Shown: positions 43,797 through 53,124, counted from the stretch's first letter. The stretch: DNA of 64,000 bases from Hymenobacter nitidus (GCF_020447315.1 NZ_JAJADQ010000008.1:280071-344070), one strand, 5' to 3'. Numbers and translations are program-made. Notes: a model not told the origin generated them from the sequence alone.

Positions 43797-43895
43797 CTAG
43801 TGGGCCGCGCGCTGGTGGGTGCCGCGCAAATACATGCTGGTCAGGGCCAGAGCGGCAATGAGCAGGGCGGAGAGCAGGAAGGAGGGCGTTATCAT
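43797..43895 (-). CDS. 32-residue single-span membrane peptide
   Basis: ATG 43895 to TAG 43797. The first ~20 residues after the Met are hydrophobic (TPSFLLSALLIAALALTS), then MYLRGTHQRAAH gives a short basic tail, so it should be an N-out/C-in single-span peptide like KdpF or CydX in shape, though not in sequence. It is the first frame downstream of the well-defined Crp/Fnr-type promoter at 43924-44021, which supports that it is real. No gene overlaps it on this strand. Confidence 0.55.
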   Translation of the reverse strand: MITPSFLLSALLIAALALTSMYLRGTHQRAAH

Positions 43896-43923
43896 GGCAG
43901 TCGAACGGTTCGGGACCAGAAAA

Positions 43924-44021
43924 CCTGGCCGGTGGCAGAAGCAACAGAACTAACTCAAAGGACGGCAATGGCGCCCGCCAACACCCTGACGAACACCAGC
44001 CTAGTAGCTGATCTTTGTCAT
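43924..44021 (-). promoter_or_regulatory. Crp/Fnr-type promoter element, copy A
   Basis: On the minus strand TGACAAAGATCA (44020-44009) is followed, 56.5 bp later centre to centre, by a CTTTG core (43960-43956). A TTG 15 bases before GTCCTTTG is shared with copy B. About three quarters of the 98 bases match 54365-54462 without gaps. It should drive the small membrane protein at 43895 and possibly the USP, haemoglobin and ATPase genes beyond. Confidence 0.7.
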
Positions 44022-44208
44022 ATTGCCCGGTTGGGCCCGCGCAGGCGGTAGTATCCGGCCTGGTCGGCCCTGGTCAGCAGCCCAGTGCGCTTCTTTCGCG
44101 GTATATGAATACTATACTCCTGATTTGTAATGCGTTGTCAGGAAAAGGCGGCCCGTGATAGGGAGCTAAAGTCCTGAGCTGCTGCGGTGGAAAGTGGTCA
44201 GCAATGGC
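44022..44208. other. Intergenic stretch between promoter A and the RND gene end
   Basis: It contains an AT-rich patch (about 44101-44135) and a small inverted repeat CCTGA..TCAGG (about 44133-44156). No gene, terminator or promoter is clear. Confidence 0.3.
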
Positions 44209-47200
44209 CTAGCGGACGGGCAGTGCCGGCTGTACATCCGAAGGCGGAGTGAGCGGCTGCGCGTCCAGCTCCTGCGGGGGGCCGTCGAGGCCCGCTTCCT
44301 GGTGCGCGGCGAAATACTGGGCCAGGGCTTTTTCGCCCACCAGCCAGAACACCACCGGCGTCACGATGATGTCGAGGAAGGTGGAGGAAAGCAGGCCGCC
44401 CAGAATTACGGTGGCCACCGGATACAGAATTTCCTTGCCCGGCGCGTCCTTGGCCAGCGTGAGCGGCACCAAAGCCAGGGCCGCCACCAGGGCCGTCATC
44501 AGCACGGGCACCAAGCGCTCCAGGGAGCCCCGCAGAATCATCTCCCGGCCGAACTGCTCACCCTCGTGCTCCACCAGGTGGATGTAGTGCGAAATCATCA
44601 TGATGCCGTTGCGCGAGGCAATGCCCGTGAGCGTGATAAAGCCCACGAGCGAAGCAATGCTGAAGGTGCCGCCGGTGAGCAGCACGGCTACCACCGAGCC
44701 GATGAGGGCCAGCGGAATGTTGAGCATAATTTGGCCCACCATGAGCGTGGATTTGAAGTGCGAAAACAACACCAGGAAAATGCCCGCCAGGGAAAACAGG
44801 CTCAGCCAGAGAATCTTCTGGGAGGCCGACTGCTGGCTCTCGAACTGCCCGCCGTAGGTCAGATAGTAGCCCGGCGGCAGCGGCACCTGCTGCTTCACCC
44901 GGGCCTGAATTTCCTGGACCGTGGAGCCCAGGTCGCGCCCGGCCACGTTCAGGGAGATGGTGATGCGGCGCTGGGTGTTTTCGTGGTTGACGGTGTTGGG
45001 ACCGGGCTCATAGCGGATGTCGGCCACCTGACTCACCGGAATCAGGGCGCCGGTGGGCGTTTCAATGCGGGTCTGACTGATGGCGGCAATGTCGTTGCGC
45101 TGGGCTTCGGGCAGCTTCACCACCAGGTCGAAGCGCTTCTGCCCGTCGAGCATCTGCGACACCACGGCACCCTGAAACAGGGTTTCCAGGTCGCGTACCA
45201 CCTCGCCGCGCTCCATACCGTAGGCGCGCAGGGCCTCGTCGCGGGGCCGGATCAGCAGCTGCGGAATCTGTACCTGCTTTTCCACCTGCAAGTCGACCAC
45301 GCCGGGCACGGCGGCGGCCACGCCGCGAATGTCGTTGGCGTAGCGGCGCAGCTCCAGCAGGTCGTTGCCAAATACCTTGATGGCCACCTGGGCCCGCACG
45401 CCCGAAAGCAGGTGGTCGAGGCGGTGGGAAATGGGCTGGCCGATGTTCACGTTTACCCCCGTAATGAGACCGAGCTTCTGGCGCATATCGGCCAGAATTT
45501 CGTCGCGGCTCCGCATGGTTTTGCCCTCTTTTTCCAGTTCCTGCTTTGTCTTGAAGGCCACCTCGATTTCCGAGTTGTTTACCGACTCGGCGTGCTCGTC
45601 CAACTCGGCGCGGCCGGTGCGACGGGCGGTATAGGCCACCTCCGGAATCTTGAGCATCTGCCGTTCGCCCAGCGTGCCCAGCTTGTTAGACTCACTCAGC
45701 GAGGTGCCCGCCGGCGCCGAGAAGTTGACCGTGAGCGAGCCTTCGTTGAAGGGCGGCAGAAACTCGGTGCCGAAGAAGGGCACCAAGGCGGCCGCCAGCC
45801 CGAAAAGCAGGGCCGTGGTGGACAGAATCAGCCGGGGATGCCGCAGGCCCCAGTGCAGCAGCCGGGCATCCTTTTTCTTCAGCCAGCGCACCAGCGGCCC
45901 GTCGGTTTCGGGGTGGTCCATCTGCTTCATGCGCGGCAGCAGGTAGTAGCACAGCACCGGCGTGACGGTGAGTGACACGAACAGGGAAGCCACGATGCTG
46001 GTAATGTAGGCTATGCCCAGGGGCGCGAAAATGCGGCCTTCCATGCCTTCCAGGGCAAACAGGGGCAGAAACACCAGCACCACGATGATGGTGGCGTACA
46101 CGATAGAGTTGCGCACCTCCGAGGAAGCCGCGTAGATGACCCGGAGCACCGGCTGCGGGTGGGGCTTCTGCTTGTTTTCGCGCAGGCGCCGGTACACGTT
46201 TTCCACGTCCACAATGGCATCGTCGACCAGCTCGCCGATGGCAATGGCCAGCCCGCCCAGGGTCATGGTGTTGATGCTGATGCCCGCCAGGCGGAACACC
46301 AGGGCCGTTACCAGCAACGACAACGGAATGGCTACCAGGGAAATAAACGTGGTGCGCACGTTCAGCAGAAAGGCAAACAGCACGATAACCACCAGGATGG
46401 CCCCGTCGCGCAGGGCTTCCTCCACGTTGGTAATTGAGGACTCGATAAACTCAGACTGCTTGAACAGGCGCGTATTGACGCGCACGTCTTTGGGCAGGGA
46501 AGGCGTGAGCTCGACCAGGGCTTTTTCCACGGCTTCGGTTAAGCCCACGGTAGCGGCGCCCGGCTGCTTTTCGATGCTCAGAATCACGGCCGGCTGCCCG
46601 TTCACGCTGCCGTCGCCGCGCTTGAAGCGGGCCCCGAATTCCACCTTGGCCACGTCGGCCACCCGAATGGGCGACTGCTCGCGGTAGCCCACGATGATGT
46701 TCTCAATGTCCTGCACCGAGCGCAGCCGGCCCAGGTTGCGAATGAGCACCTCCGAGCCGTTGCGGTCGAAGAAGTTGCCGGTGGTGTTCAGGTTGGAGCG
46801 GCGCAGGGATTCCTCCACCTGGTTCACCGTGAGGCCGGTAGCATTCAGGCGGGGCATGTCGAGCAGCACCTGGTACTGCAGGTTGTCGCCGCCGATGGGA
46901 ATAACCTGGGCCACGCCCGGAATGCTAAGCAGGCGCTGCCGCACGGTGTAGTTGGCCAGGGTGCGCAAGTCAGCCGCGTTGGTCTGCTGGCCGCCCGAGA
47001 GGCCCACCAGCATAATCTGGCCCATCACCGAGGAAATAGGGCCCAGCACCGGCGTAATGCCCTCGGGCAGCTGCTCGCCGGTCGTTTGCAGCTTTTCGCT
47101 CACAATCTGGCGGGCCGTGAAGATGTCGGTGCCGTAGTCGAACTCCACGAACACCATGCCCAGCCCGATGGCCGAGTTGGAGCGCACCGCCGACACGCCG

Positions 47201-47430
47201 GTGGCCCCGTTCAGGGCGGTTTCCACGGGCAGCGTCACCAGGGCTTCCACCTCCTCGGGGGCCATGCCCGGAGCCTCCAGAAACACCGTGACGCGGGGCC
47301 GGTCCAGGTCGGGCAGCACGTCGACGGGCAGCTGCCGGGCCGTGTAGGAGCCCGCAATGAGCAGGCCCACGGCGAAGGCCAGCATCAGCAGGCGGTTTTG
47401 CAGGGCGAAGCGAATGATGGTATCGAGCAT
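44209..47430 (-). CDS. Heavy-metal efflux RND pump (CusA/CzcA family)
   Basis: 1073 residues, normal for the family. 12 spans in two halves with two large periplasmic loops. Family blocks: QLPVDVLPDLDRPRVTV and VFVEFDYGTDIF near the N-terminus, GGLAIAIGELVDDAIVDVENV with the Asp pair of the proton path in TM4, and GFITLTGIASRNGIMMISHY in the second half. Inner-membrane trimer exporting metal via adaptor and TolC. The subfamily and the Met/His-rich partner genes suggest Cu(I)/Ag(I), but divalent metals cannot be ruled out. It is the last gene of the cluster that starts at 53607, 3 bases after the adaptor. Confidence 0.93.
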   Translation of the reverse strand: MLDTIIRFALQNRLLMLAFAVGLLIAGSYTARQLPVDVLPDLDRPRVTVFLEAPGMAPEEVEALVTLPVETALNGATGVSAVRSNSAIGLGMVFVEFDYGTDIFTARQIVSEKLQTTGEQLPEGITPVLGPISSVMGQIMLVGLSGGQQTNAADLRTLANYTVRQRLLSIPGVAQVIPIGGDNLQYQVLLDMPRLNATGLTVNQVEESLRRSNLNTTGNFFDRNGSEVLIRNLGRLRSVQDIENIIVGYREQSPIRVADVAKVEFGARFKRGDGSVNGQPAVILSIEKQPGAATVGLTEAVEKALVELTPSLPKDVRVNTRLFKQSEFIESSITNVEEALRDGAILVVIVLFAFLLNVRTTFISLVAIPLSLLVTALVFRLAGISINTMTLGGLAIAIGELVDDAIVDVENVYRRLRENKQKPHPQPVLRVIYAASSEVRNSIVYATIIVVLVFLPLFALEGMEGRIFAPLGIAYITSIVASLFVSLTVTPVLCYYLLPRMKQMDHPETDGPLVRWLKKKDARLLHWGLRHPRLILSTTALLFGLAAALVPFFGTEFLPPFNEGSLTVNFSAPAGTSLSESNKLGTLGERQMLKIPEVAYTARRTGRAELDEHAESVNNSEIEVAFKTKQELEKEGKTMRSRDEILADMRQKLGLITGVNVNIGQPISHRLDHLLSGVRAQVAIKVFGNDLLELRRYANDIRGVAAAVPGVVDLQVEKQVQIPQLLIRPRDEALRAYGMERGEVVRDLETLFQGAVVSQMLDGQKRFDLVVKLPEAQRNDIAAISQTRIETPTGALIPVSQVADIRYEPGPNTVNHENTQRRITISLNVAGRDLGSTVQEIQARVKQQVPLPPGYYLTYGGQFESQQSASQKILWLSLFSLAGIFLVLFSHFKSTLMVGQIMLNIPLALIGSVVAVLLTGGTFSIASLVGFITLTGIASRNGIMMISHYIHLVEHEGEQFGREMILRGSLERLVPVLMTALVAALALVPLTLAKDAPGKEILYPVATVILGGLLSSTFLDIIVTPVVFWLVGEKALAQYFAAHQEAGLDGPPQELDAQPLTPPSDVQPALPVR

Positions 47431-47433
47431 CCT

Positions 47434-48579
47434 CTATTGGTTGAGGTAGATTGACTTGAGCTGGTAGGTGCCGGCCGTCACCACCCGGTCGTTTTCATTG
47501 ACCTGCCCCTGCACCAGCACGGTCTGCTCCCCGCTCACGGCGCCAGGCTGCACAAAGCGGATCTTGAACCGCTCGGGCTCGGTGTGCACAAACACCACGG
47601 GCTTGCCGTTGAGGTCGGTGATGGCCGCGGTGGGCACCACGAGCTGGGGCTTGCCGCCGCCCGATTGGCCTACCACCTGCACGTTCACGGCCTGACCGGC
47701 GCGGTAGGCGCTGCCCGGCTGCGCGGCCAGCTCCAGCACCAGCTGCCGGGCCTGGTTCACGGGGTTCACCACGTTGCTGAATACCACCAGCCGGGCCGGT
47801 ATGCCCGGCTGGCCCTGCAGGCCCTCCACCCGAAACACCGCCCCAGGCGTGACCTTGGCCAGATCCTGGGCAAACACCTGGGCTTCCACGCGCAGCTTGC
47901 CAGGGTTGATGACCCGAAACAGCTCGTCGCCCTGATTCACCTGCTGGCCCACGGCCAGGTTGAATACATCCACCGTGCCGCTGACCGGCGAAGTAATGCT
48001 CACGCGCCGCTGCCGGGCCTGCCCGTTGTAGATGGCGGCGTTCTGGCGGGCCTGACGCAGACGCAGCTCGGCGGCCACCACGTCCTTGCGGGCGGCAATG
48101 TCGGCAATGCTCTGCAGGCGGGCGTAGTCCTGCTGGGCGGCGCGCAGCTCGGCCTGAGCATTGGCCCGCTCGGTGCTGAGGCCGATTTGCTGGGTGGCAT
48201 CCAGGGTTTGCTCAATAACAGCCAGGGGTTGCCCGGCCCGCACCGCCTGGCCTACCTGCGCGGCCAGACTCACGATGCGTCCGGTCTGGGGCACCACGAT
48301 GCGGCCCTCGCCCCCGGCCGCCGCCGATACGGTACCGAAGAGCGTGGCCCGGCTGTAGGTGGTGGAATAAGCGGCCAGCTGGGTGCGCACCTCGAACAGA
48401 AACTGGCTTTCCTTGGGCAGCAGCACCTCGTCGGTCAGGGCTACGCCGGTGCTGGCTGTGGCCTCGTCGCCGTGGTCTTCGCCTCCATGGGCCTGCACCC
48501 GGGCCGGTGGAGGCAGCAGTACGCTCATTACCAGGCCAGCCGCGGCCGTAGCGGTCAGAAACTTATGCGTGGTTTTCAT
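47434..48579 (-). CDS. RND efflux periplasmic adaptor (CusB/CzcB-like)
   Basis: 381 residues with a signal peptide ending VQAH. The mature N-terminus HGGEDHGDEA is a His/Asp/Glu-rich metal-binding tag shared with the protein encoded next to it. It then has the usual order: barrel-sandwich halves (RIVVPQTGRIVSLAAQVGQ; RRVSITSPVSGTVDVFNLAVGQ) flanking a coiled-coil hairpin, a beta-barrel and a membrane-proximal domain. It links the pump to the outer-membrane channel. Its start overlaps the previous gene by 17 bases. Confidence 0.92.
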   Translation of the reverse strand: MKTTHKFLTATAAAGLVMSVLLPPPARVQAHGGEDHGDEATASTGVALTDEVLLPKESQFLFEVRTQLAAYSTTYSRATLFGTVSAAAGGEGRIVVPQTGRIVSLAAQVGQAVRAGQPLAVIEQTLDATQQIGLSTERANAQAELRAAQQDYARLQSIADIAARKDVVAAELRLRQARQNAAIYNGQARQRRVSITSPVSGTVDVFNLAVGQQVNQGDELFRVINPGKLRVEAQVFAQDLAKVTPGAVFRVEGLQGQPGIPARLVVFSNVVNPVNQARQLVLELAAQPGSAYRAGQAVNVQVVGQSGGGKPQLVVPTAAITDLNGKPVVFVHTEPERFKIRFVQPGAVSGEQTVLVQGQVNENDRVVTAGTYQLKSIYLNQ

Positions 48580-49174
48580 AAACTGCGGGAGTAGGGGTGG
48601 AAACAGGAGGCGCGGGGCGGCGCCGGCGCAACAGCAGCACCGTCAGGCCGATACCCAGCCCAAAGGCGCCGACCAGGGCCAGAATGGTTTTCCAGGACGA
48701 AAACGGCCCGGGCGCGTCGGCTGGCGCCGCCGCGGCTACGGGCAGCTTCTCCCCGACTTTAATGCCTTCGAGCAGTAGCAAATCGGCCCGCTCCCCGGCC
48801 ACGATGTTGAGGGCAAAACTGTAAGCCTTGTTGGCCGGAAACTCGCCTTCCACCAGGTAGATGCCGGGCTCCTGCTCGGTCACGGCCCATTGCAGGGAGG
48901 TATCTTCCGGGTTGGTCAGCGTGAGCTTGGCGCCTTTGATGGGCGCGTTGGTGGCGTAGTCGGAGAGGAACAGGCGCAGGTCGGCGGGCTGGCCGCCTTC
49001 CAGGGGCTCGTAGCGCAGCAGCACTTCGAACTGTTCGGACAGCGCCGCCACGGAAAAGGAGGTGGCCCCGGCCGGCGTCGACGCTTTGGCTTCGTCGCCG
49101 TGGTCTTCGCCGCCGTGGGCGTGGGCTGCTCCCGTCAGGAGCAGGCCCAGGAGCAAAATGAGTAGCTGTTGCAT
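48563..49174 (-). CDS. Secreted His-rich protein with C-terminal membrane anchor
   Basis: 203 residues with a signal peptide ending AHAH and then HGGEDHGDEA, the same tag as in the adaptor. A beta-sandwich-like domain follows (about 40-140: FEVLLRYEPLEGGQPADLRL, LTLTNPEDTSLQWAV). A single membrane span (ILALVGAFGLGIGLTVLLL) and an Arg-rich tail come last, so the domain faces the periplasm. It may pass metal to the adaptor. I do not recognise a named family. It lies between tolC-like and adaptor genes with a 1-base gap and a 17-base overlap. Confidence 0.8.
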   Translation of the reverse strand: MQQLLILLLGLLLTGAAHAHGGEDHGDEAKASTPAGATSFSVAALSEQFEVLLRYEPLEGGQPADLRLFLSDYATNAPIKGAKLTLTNPEDTSLQWAVTEQEPGIYLVEGEFPANKAYSFALNIVAGERADLLLLEGIKVGEKLPVAAAAPADAPGPFSSWKTILALVGAFGLGIGLTVLLLRRRRPAPPVSTPTPAVYENHA

Positions 49175-49175
49175 A

Positions 49176-50423
49176 TTACTGACCCCGGAGGTAGTTGAGT
49201 TCGATAAGTGCCTGGCGGAAGTCCCGGATGGTCGTCAGGTAAGTGTTCTGAATGGCAAAGGCCTGGTTCAGGCTCATGATGAGTTGCAGGTAGCTGGCTT
49301 CCCCGGCCCGGAACAGGCGCTGCGACTGGCTGATAATAGCCCGCGACTGGGGCAGGCCGGTTTGCTCGTAGTAGCCCAGGGAGGCCGAGAACTTGCGGGT
49401 GTCGGCCAGGGCCTGCTGGTACTGGGTGCTGAGCTCCAGGCGCTGAGTTTGCAGCTGGTAGCTGGCCGCCCGGGAGCGGGCCGTAGCCGCCTGCAGTTGC
49501 GAGCGGTAGGTCCAGAACCAGATGGGCACCGACACGCCAAACTGAAAGCGGTACTTTAGAGCGGAGTTCTCAAGCGCCTGATTCTGATAGCCTATCGTCA
49601 AGGCCGGGGTGCGCCGGGCCCGCACCAGACTGATGCCCGACTGGCTCAGGGCTACGTTCTGGGTGGCGGCCGCCAGCGTGGGGCTGGCCACCAGGGCCGT
49701 ACTGTCCTCGGCCGGCAGGCTACCCAGCAGGGCCACGCCCGTTTGGGCCAGCTCGGTGCCGGTGCGGCTCAGGTCGGTGCTGGTGGCCAGGGCCTCGGCG
49801 GGGCGGCCCAGTAGCAGGCCCAGGCGGCGCTGGGCGGCCTGCCGGTCGGCAGTTGCCTGCTGCAGCAGCACGGTTATCTGCCGGGCTTCGGCGTCGGTGC
49901 TGATGCGCTGCAGTGAGGTGACTTCGCCGGCCGCAAACAGCCGCTCGGTGGCCAGGCGCAGCACCCGGAACAGGCTGTCCTGGTAGGTGAGTTGCCGCAC
50001 CTGGGCCTCGGCAAACTGCAGGCCCAGGTAGGCCAGCCGGGTGTCGCGCAGCACGGTGGCCCGGCTTACGTCGCGGTTGCGCTCGGCCAGGGTAATGCCC
50101 GCTTGCGCCACCCGGGCCTGCTGGCGGTAGACGTGGGGCAGGTCGATGGTTTGCACTACGCCCGGCGCCCACATTTCACCCGTGGGCGCCGCAAACAGAA
50201 AGTCCGGGTTGGCCGGCGCGAAGGCCCCGCGCTTGAGGGCGCGCTGCTCCTCAATCTCCTGGGCCGACTGCCGCAGCCGCGGGTGCCGGCGCAGGGTTTG
50301 GGCTTCGGCGCTGTCCAGGCTCACCACGGTTTGGGCCCACGCGTCGGCTCGCCCCAACCCGAGCAGTAGCCCCAGCAGCGTCAGCAACCAGCAGGTCCCG
50401 TTTTTCATTGTCAAAGACTTCAT
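49176..50423 (-). CDS. Outer-membrane efflux channel (TolC family)
   Basis: 415 residues with a signal peptide ending AWAQ. Two repeats of the OEP fold are visible: long helices (RQSAQEIEEQRALKRGAF; RQITVLLQQATADRQAAQRR) with the beta-strand insertions (FGVSVPIWFWTYRSQLQAA). It would form the trimeric outer-membrane exit duct of the pump. Either Met 50423 or 50408 could be the start; both give a functional signal peptide. It is placed directly before the His-rich protein gene (1-base gap). Confidence 0.9.
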   Translation of the reverse strand: MKSLTMKNGTCWLLTLLGLLLGLGRADAWAQTVVSLDSAEAQTLRRHPRLRQSAQEIEEQRALKRGAFAPANPDFLFAAPTGEMWAPGVVQTIDLPHVYRQQARVAQAGITLAERNRDVSRATVLRDTRLAYLGLQFAEAQVRQLTYQDSLFRVLRLATERLFAAGEVTSLQRISTDAEARQITVLLQQATADRQAAQRRLGLLLGRPAEALATSTDLSRTGTELAQTGVALLGSLPAEDSTALVASPTLAAATQNVALSQSGISLVRARRTPALTIGYQNQALENSALKYRFQFGVSVPIWFWTYRSQLQAATARSRAASYQLQTQRLELSTQYQQALADTRKFSASLGYYEQTGLPQSRAIISQSQRLFRAGEASYLQLIMSLNQAFAIQNTYLTTIRDFRQALIELNYLRGQ

Positions 50424-50511
50424 ACTATCCGATTAAAACCAGTCCGGGCCACTGCCCGCGCCGGCCGCAGCCAGCGGTCCGGCCATTCAGCGGCCGGGCC
50501 GTTGGTTCCGC

Positions 50512-51063
50512 CTACGACTTTTTCACGAGGTCCATGCCGCACTTGGGGCAGCTGCCGGGCTTAGTGCTGGCGCTGCCTTCGCAGTTCATGGGGCAGGCGT
50601 AAGCGGCGGCCGTTGTTTTGCTGGCTTTCGGGGCAGCGTCAAGCTTTTCAAACCGGGCGCTGAGCGAGCTGCCGTTGGCCTTCAGGCTCACGATGGCCGT
50701 GCGCAGGGTGGTGCCGGCGGGCACGGTAGCCACGAAATGGTCGCCGGTGGGAGTCAGCTTCACGGTGGTGGTTTTGCCCGCCGTGCTCAGCAGCATGGCC
50801 GTGCCGGTAGCCCGGTTCGGGGGCAGCACGTTTTCGTTGGCATCGAGCAGGTACACGAGCACCTGGCCGGCCTGCGGCACCAGCTCCACGTGGTACTTGC
50901 CGGCCGTGCGCACGATGCCGCCGTGGGGCGACTTATGGGCGTGGGTTTCGCCGGCGGCTTGGTGGGGGTGGGCGGCCGTGCCGGGCTTGTGGCTGTGCTG
51001 GGCCAGCAGGGAAACCGGGGCCGCCAGCACTAGGGCAGCGGCGAGAATGGGCAACAACTTCAT
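50512..51063 (-). CDS. Periplasmic heavy-metal-binding-domain protein
   Basis: 183 residues from ATG 51063, with a signal peptide ending LLAQ and then a His-rich stretch (HSHKPGTAAHPHQ, ETHAHKSPHGG). A beta-domain is in the middle. The C-terminal ~28 residues are a heavy-metal-binding domain with YACPMNCEG and PGSCPKCGMDLV, i.e. three Cys and Met ligands. It is probably a soluble copper chaperone or buffer. It lies in the run between the DUF305 and tolC-like genes. Confidence 0.85.
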   Translation of the reverse strand: MKLLPILAAALVLAAPVSLLAQHSHKPGTAAHPHQAAGETHAHKSPHGGIVRTAGKYHVELVPQAGQVLVYLLDANENVLPPNRATGTAMLLSTAGKTTTVKLTPTGDHFVATVPAGTTLRTAIVSLKANGSSLSARFEKLDAAPKASKTTAAAYACPMNCEGSASTKPGSCPKCGMDLVKKS

Positions 51064-51118
51064 GGGGAAGGGAGAAGAGAGAGTGAAAAGTAAGGTGAGC
51101 CAGGAGCGGTGCCCCGGG

Positions 51119-51847
51119 CTACATTTTATCGGCATTCTTCCGGTGCCAGTCCTGGAACTGCTGGATTTCCTTTTGCTGGGCGGTTATCATTTGCTGGGCC
51201 ATTTCCTTAAGCTTGGTATCCTTGCCGTGGGCCAGCTCGGCCCGGGCCATATCCACGGCGCTCTGGTGGTGCACTGTCATGAGCATGTTGAAGTTCATGT
51301 CGGGGTTAGCCACGGGCTGGGGCGTGTTTTTCATCATCACCTCCATCGACGCGTTCATCTTGCTGGTGAAAGGGTCCGCGGGGTCGTTGGGGTTGTAGTT
51401 GGTGGGAGCAGTATCCAGGCGGGTGGTCGCGGCTTCCAGCTCCGCTATTTCCCGTTGCTGGTCGGCCTTGATTTGCTCGGCCATGCGGCGCATGGTGGCG
51501 TCCTTGCCGTCGCGCAGCTGAATGTCGGCCATGACCACCGCGCCCTTGTGGTGTTCCAGCATGTGGTGGGCAAAGTCGTGGTCGGTATTGCCCTTGGGCT
51601 TGGTGGCGTGCATCCGGGTCATCATCTCGTTCATGGCTACCAGCTGGGGCGAGCTGCCGGCCGCGGCCGCGTCGCCGTGGCCCATGGCCGAGTGGTCCAT
51701 GCCGGCCATGTCATCGGCAGCCGGGGCGCCGGCCGGGGCCGTTTCGGTAGCAGTAGCCGTCGATTCGGCCGTCTGGTCGCTGTTGCAGCTGGCCACGAGC
51801 AGGGAGCCCGAGCAAAGGGCGGCGAGGAAGAAAGCAGGCTTTTTCAT
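51119..51847 (-). CDS. DUF305 lipoprotein (copper-related)
   Basis: 242 residues from ATG 51847; lipobox LLVASC. A short Met/His linker (DMAGMDHSAMGHGD) is followed by two DUF305 halves, each with a HHxxA-type pair: FAHHMLEHHKGAVVMADIQL and LMTVHHQSAVDMARAEL. The family is often found with copper resistance genes and probably binds the metal through these His and Met residues. It sits in the outer or inner membrane by its lipid, facing the periplasm. Confidence 0.9.
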   Translation of the reverse strand: MKKPAFFLAALCSGSLLVASCNSDQTAESTATATETAPAGAPAADDMAGMDHSAMGHGDAAAAGSSPQLVAMNEMMTRMHATKPKGNTDHDFAHHMLEHHKGAVVMADIQLRDGKDATMRRMAEQIKADQQREIAELEAATTRLDTAPTNYNPNDPADPFTSKMNASMEVMMKNTPQPVANPDMNFNMLMTVHHQSAVDMARAELAHGKDTKLKEMAQQMITAQQKEIQQFQDWHRKNADKM

Positions 51848-51896
51848 GGGTTTGGGAGGAAAGGTGTGAGGATTGGAATGGCGCAAAAGCCCTCGG

Positions 51897-52844
51897 CTAA
51901 GCTTTCACGTTGATGGTAAAGTCGCCGGTGTGAATCTTGCCGCCGTGGTTGAACTGCAGGAAAACGCGGTAGAGGCCGGGCTTTTCGAAGTTGGTGTTGA
52001 AGCCGATGTTGGGCCCCTTGTCGGCTTGCTCGTTGGGATGCACGTGCAGGTACTGCTCCGTATCCTCGCTGATGACTACCACGTGGCCCAGCGCGCCGAG
52101 GTAGTTGGCCAGGTCCGTCACGGGCTGTCCACCCTGGGTGATGTTGATACGCATGCCCAGCAGCTGCCCGACTTTCAGCTCCTTATCGAAGGAAAGCGTG
52201 GCCTGGTAGCCGTCCTGGCTCCACTGCATGTCGTCGTTCGTAAACCTGACCGGCGTGTAGGCCGGGCCCTTTACCGTGAGGGGCTGGCGGCCCAATTGGT
52301 GGCCGGCGCCGGTGGGGGTGTAGTCCTGAAACAGCACGTACTCGCCACCCTTGGGGAAAGTGTACTGCACCTTGTAGTCGCCGGCGGCGGTGTACTCGGG
52401 GTGCTCGTGGTAGAACTGGCCCAGGTCCCTGGACACGATGATGAGGTGAATCTTCTTCTCGTGCACTACGGCCAGCGGCACGGGCGCCGCCTCGTTGCCC
52501 GTTTCGCGGGGCGTGAAAGCCAGGGTAGTGGGCTGCCCGGCGGTAACCTCCGTGGGCGTGGGTACGAGCTTCATTTCGTAGCTTTTGCCGTTGGCTACCT
52601 GGTCGTTGTGCTCCAGGTTCATGCCGCACTTGGGGCACTTTTCGCCTTCCTTGGTGCTGGTCACTTCGGGGTGCATGGGGCAGGCGTAGGTGTGCCCACC
52701 GCCGTGGCCGGCGGTGCCTGCGGCCGGGCCGTTGGTGGGCGTGGTAACGGTGTTGGTGGCGCTGCTGGACTCTGGTTCGGATGAGCAGCCGGGCAGGGTG
52801 AGCACGCCGGCTAAAGCCAGCAGGGCAAGCGGTAAACGATACAT
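51897..52844 (-). CDS. Lipoprotein with heavy-metal-binding domain and beta-domains
   Basis: 315 residues from ATG 52844; lipobox LTLPGC. An HMBD follows (YACPMHPEVTSTKEG, CPKCGMNLE). After it come two Ig-like beta-domains with His-rich blocks (VHEKKIHLIIVSRDLGQFYH, EHPEYTAAGDYKVQYTF; YLHVHPNEQADKG), a pattern seen in copper-handling proteins of Bacteroidota. It probably binds copper at the cell surface or periplasm. It lies 49 bases upstream of the DUF305 gene and is the second gene of the cluster. Confidence 0.85.
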   Translation of the reverse strand: MYRLPLALLALAGVLTLPGCSSEPESSSATNTVTTPTNGPAAGTAGHGGGHTYACPMHPEVTSTKEGEKCPKCGMNLEHNDQVANGKSYEMKLVPTPTEVTAGQPTTLAFTPRETGNEAAPVPLAVVHEKKIHLIIVSRDLGQFYHEHPEYTAAGDYKVQYTFPKGGEYVLFQDYTPTGAGHQLGRQPLTVKGPAYTPVRFTNDDMQWSQDGYQATLSFDKELKVGQLLGMRINITQGGQPVTDLANYLGALGHVVVISEDTEQYLHVHPNEQADKGPNIGFNTNFEKPGLYRVFLQFNHGGKIHTGDFTINVKA

Positions 52845-53072
52845 AGAAGGGAAGTGGAGAGTGAACATGGGCCGGCATGGGGCGAACAGCCCACGGCTTC
52901 GGCCAGGAAGAATGAGGTGGTCATTGTCGCACGTCAGCCAGCCGAAAAACAGGCGCTAAGCCAGGACCCGGCCTGCGGCGGAGCCACCACGCTGAGGTGC
53001 GGAGCAAGCAAACCAGGAAGAAAAAGGGGAGGGGCACATAAGTGCCGGGCCGCCGCGCAAAAGCAAAGGCCC

Positions 53073-53102
53073 GCCCCGAGCATAGCACAGCTATGCCGGG
53101 GC
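53073..53102 (-). terminator. Hairpin after the small Cys/His protein gene
   Basis: GCCCCG.GCATAG/CTATGC.CGGGGC, about 12 bp with a 5-base loop. On the minus strand it is followed by CTTTGCTTTTG, so partial termination is plausible. It lies between the stop at 53125 and the next gene at 52844. Confidence 0.5.
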
Positions 53103-53124
53103 GAGCCTCGGGCACGTCAAAAAA

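Noticed and set aside
44194..45975. A 593-codon frame antisense to the RND pump gene
   Set aside because: It is a shadow frame of the same kind; the RND gene on the other strand is complete and motif-rich.
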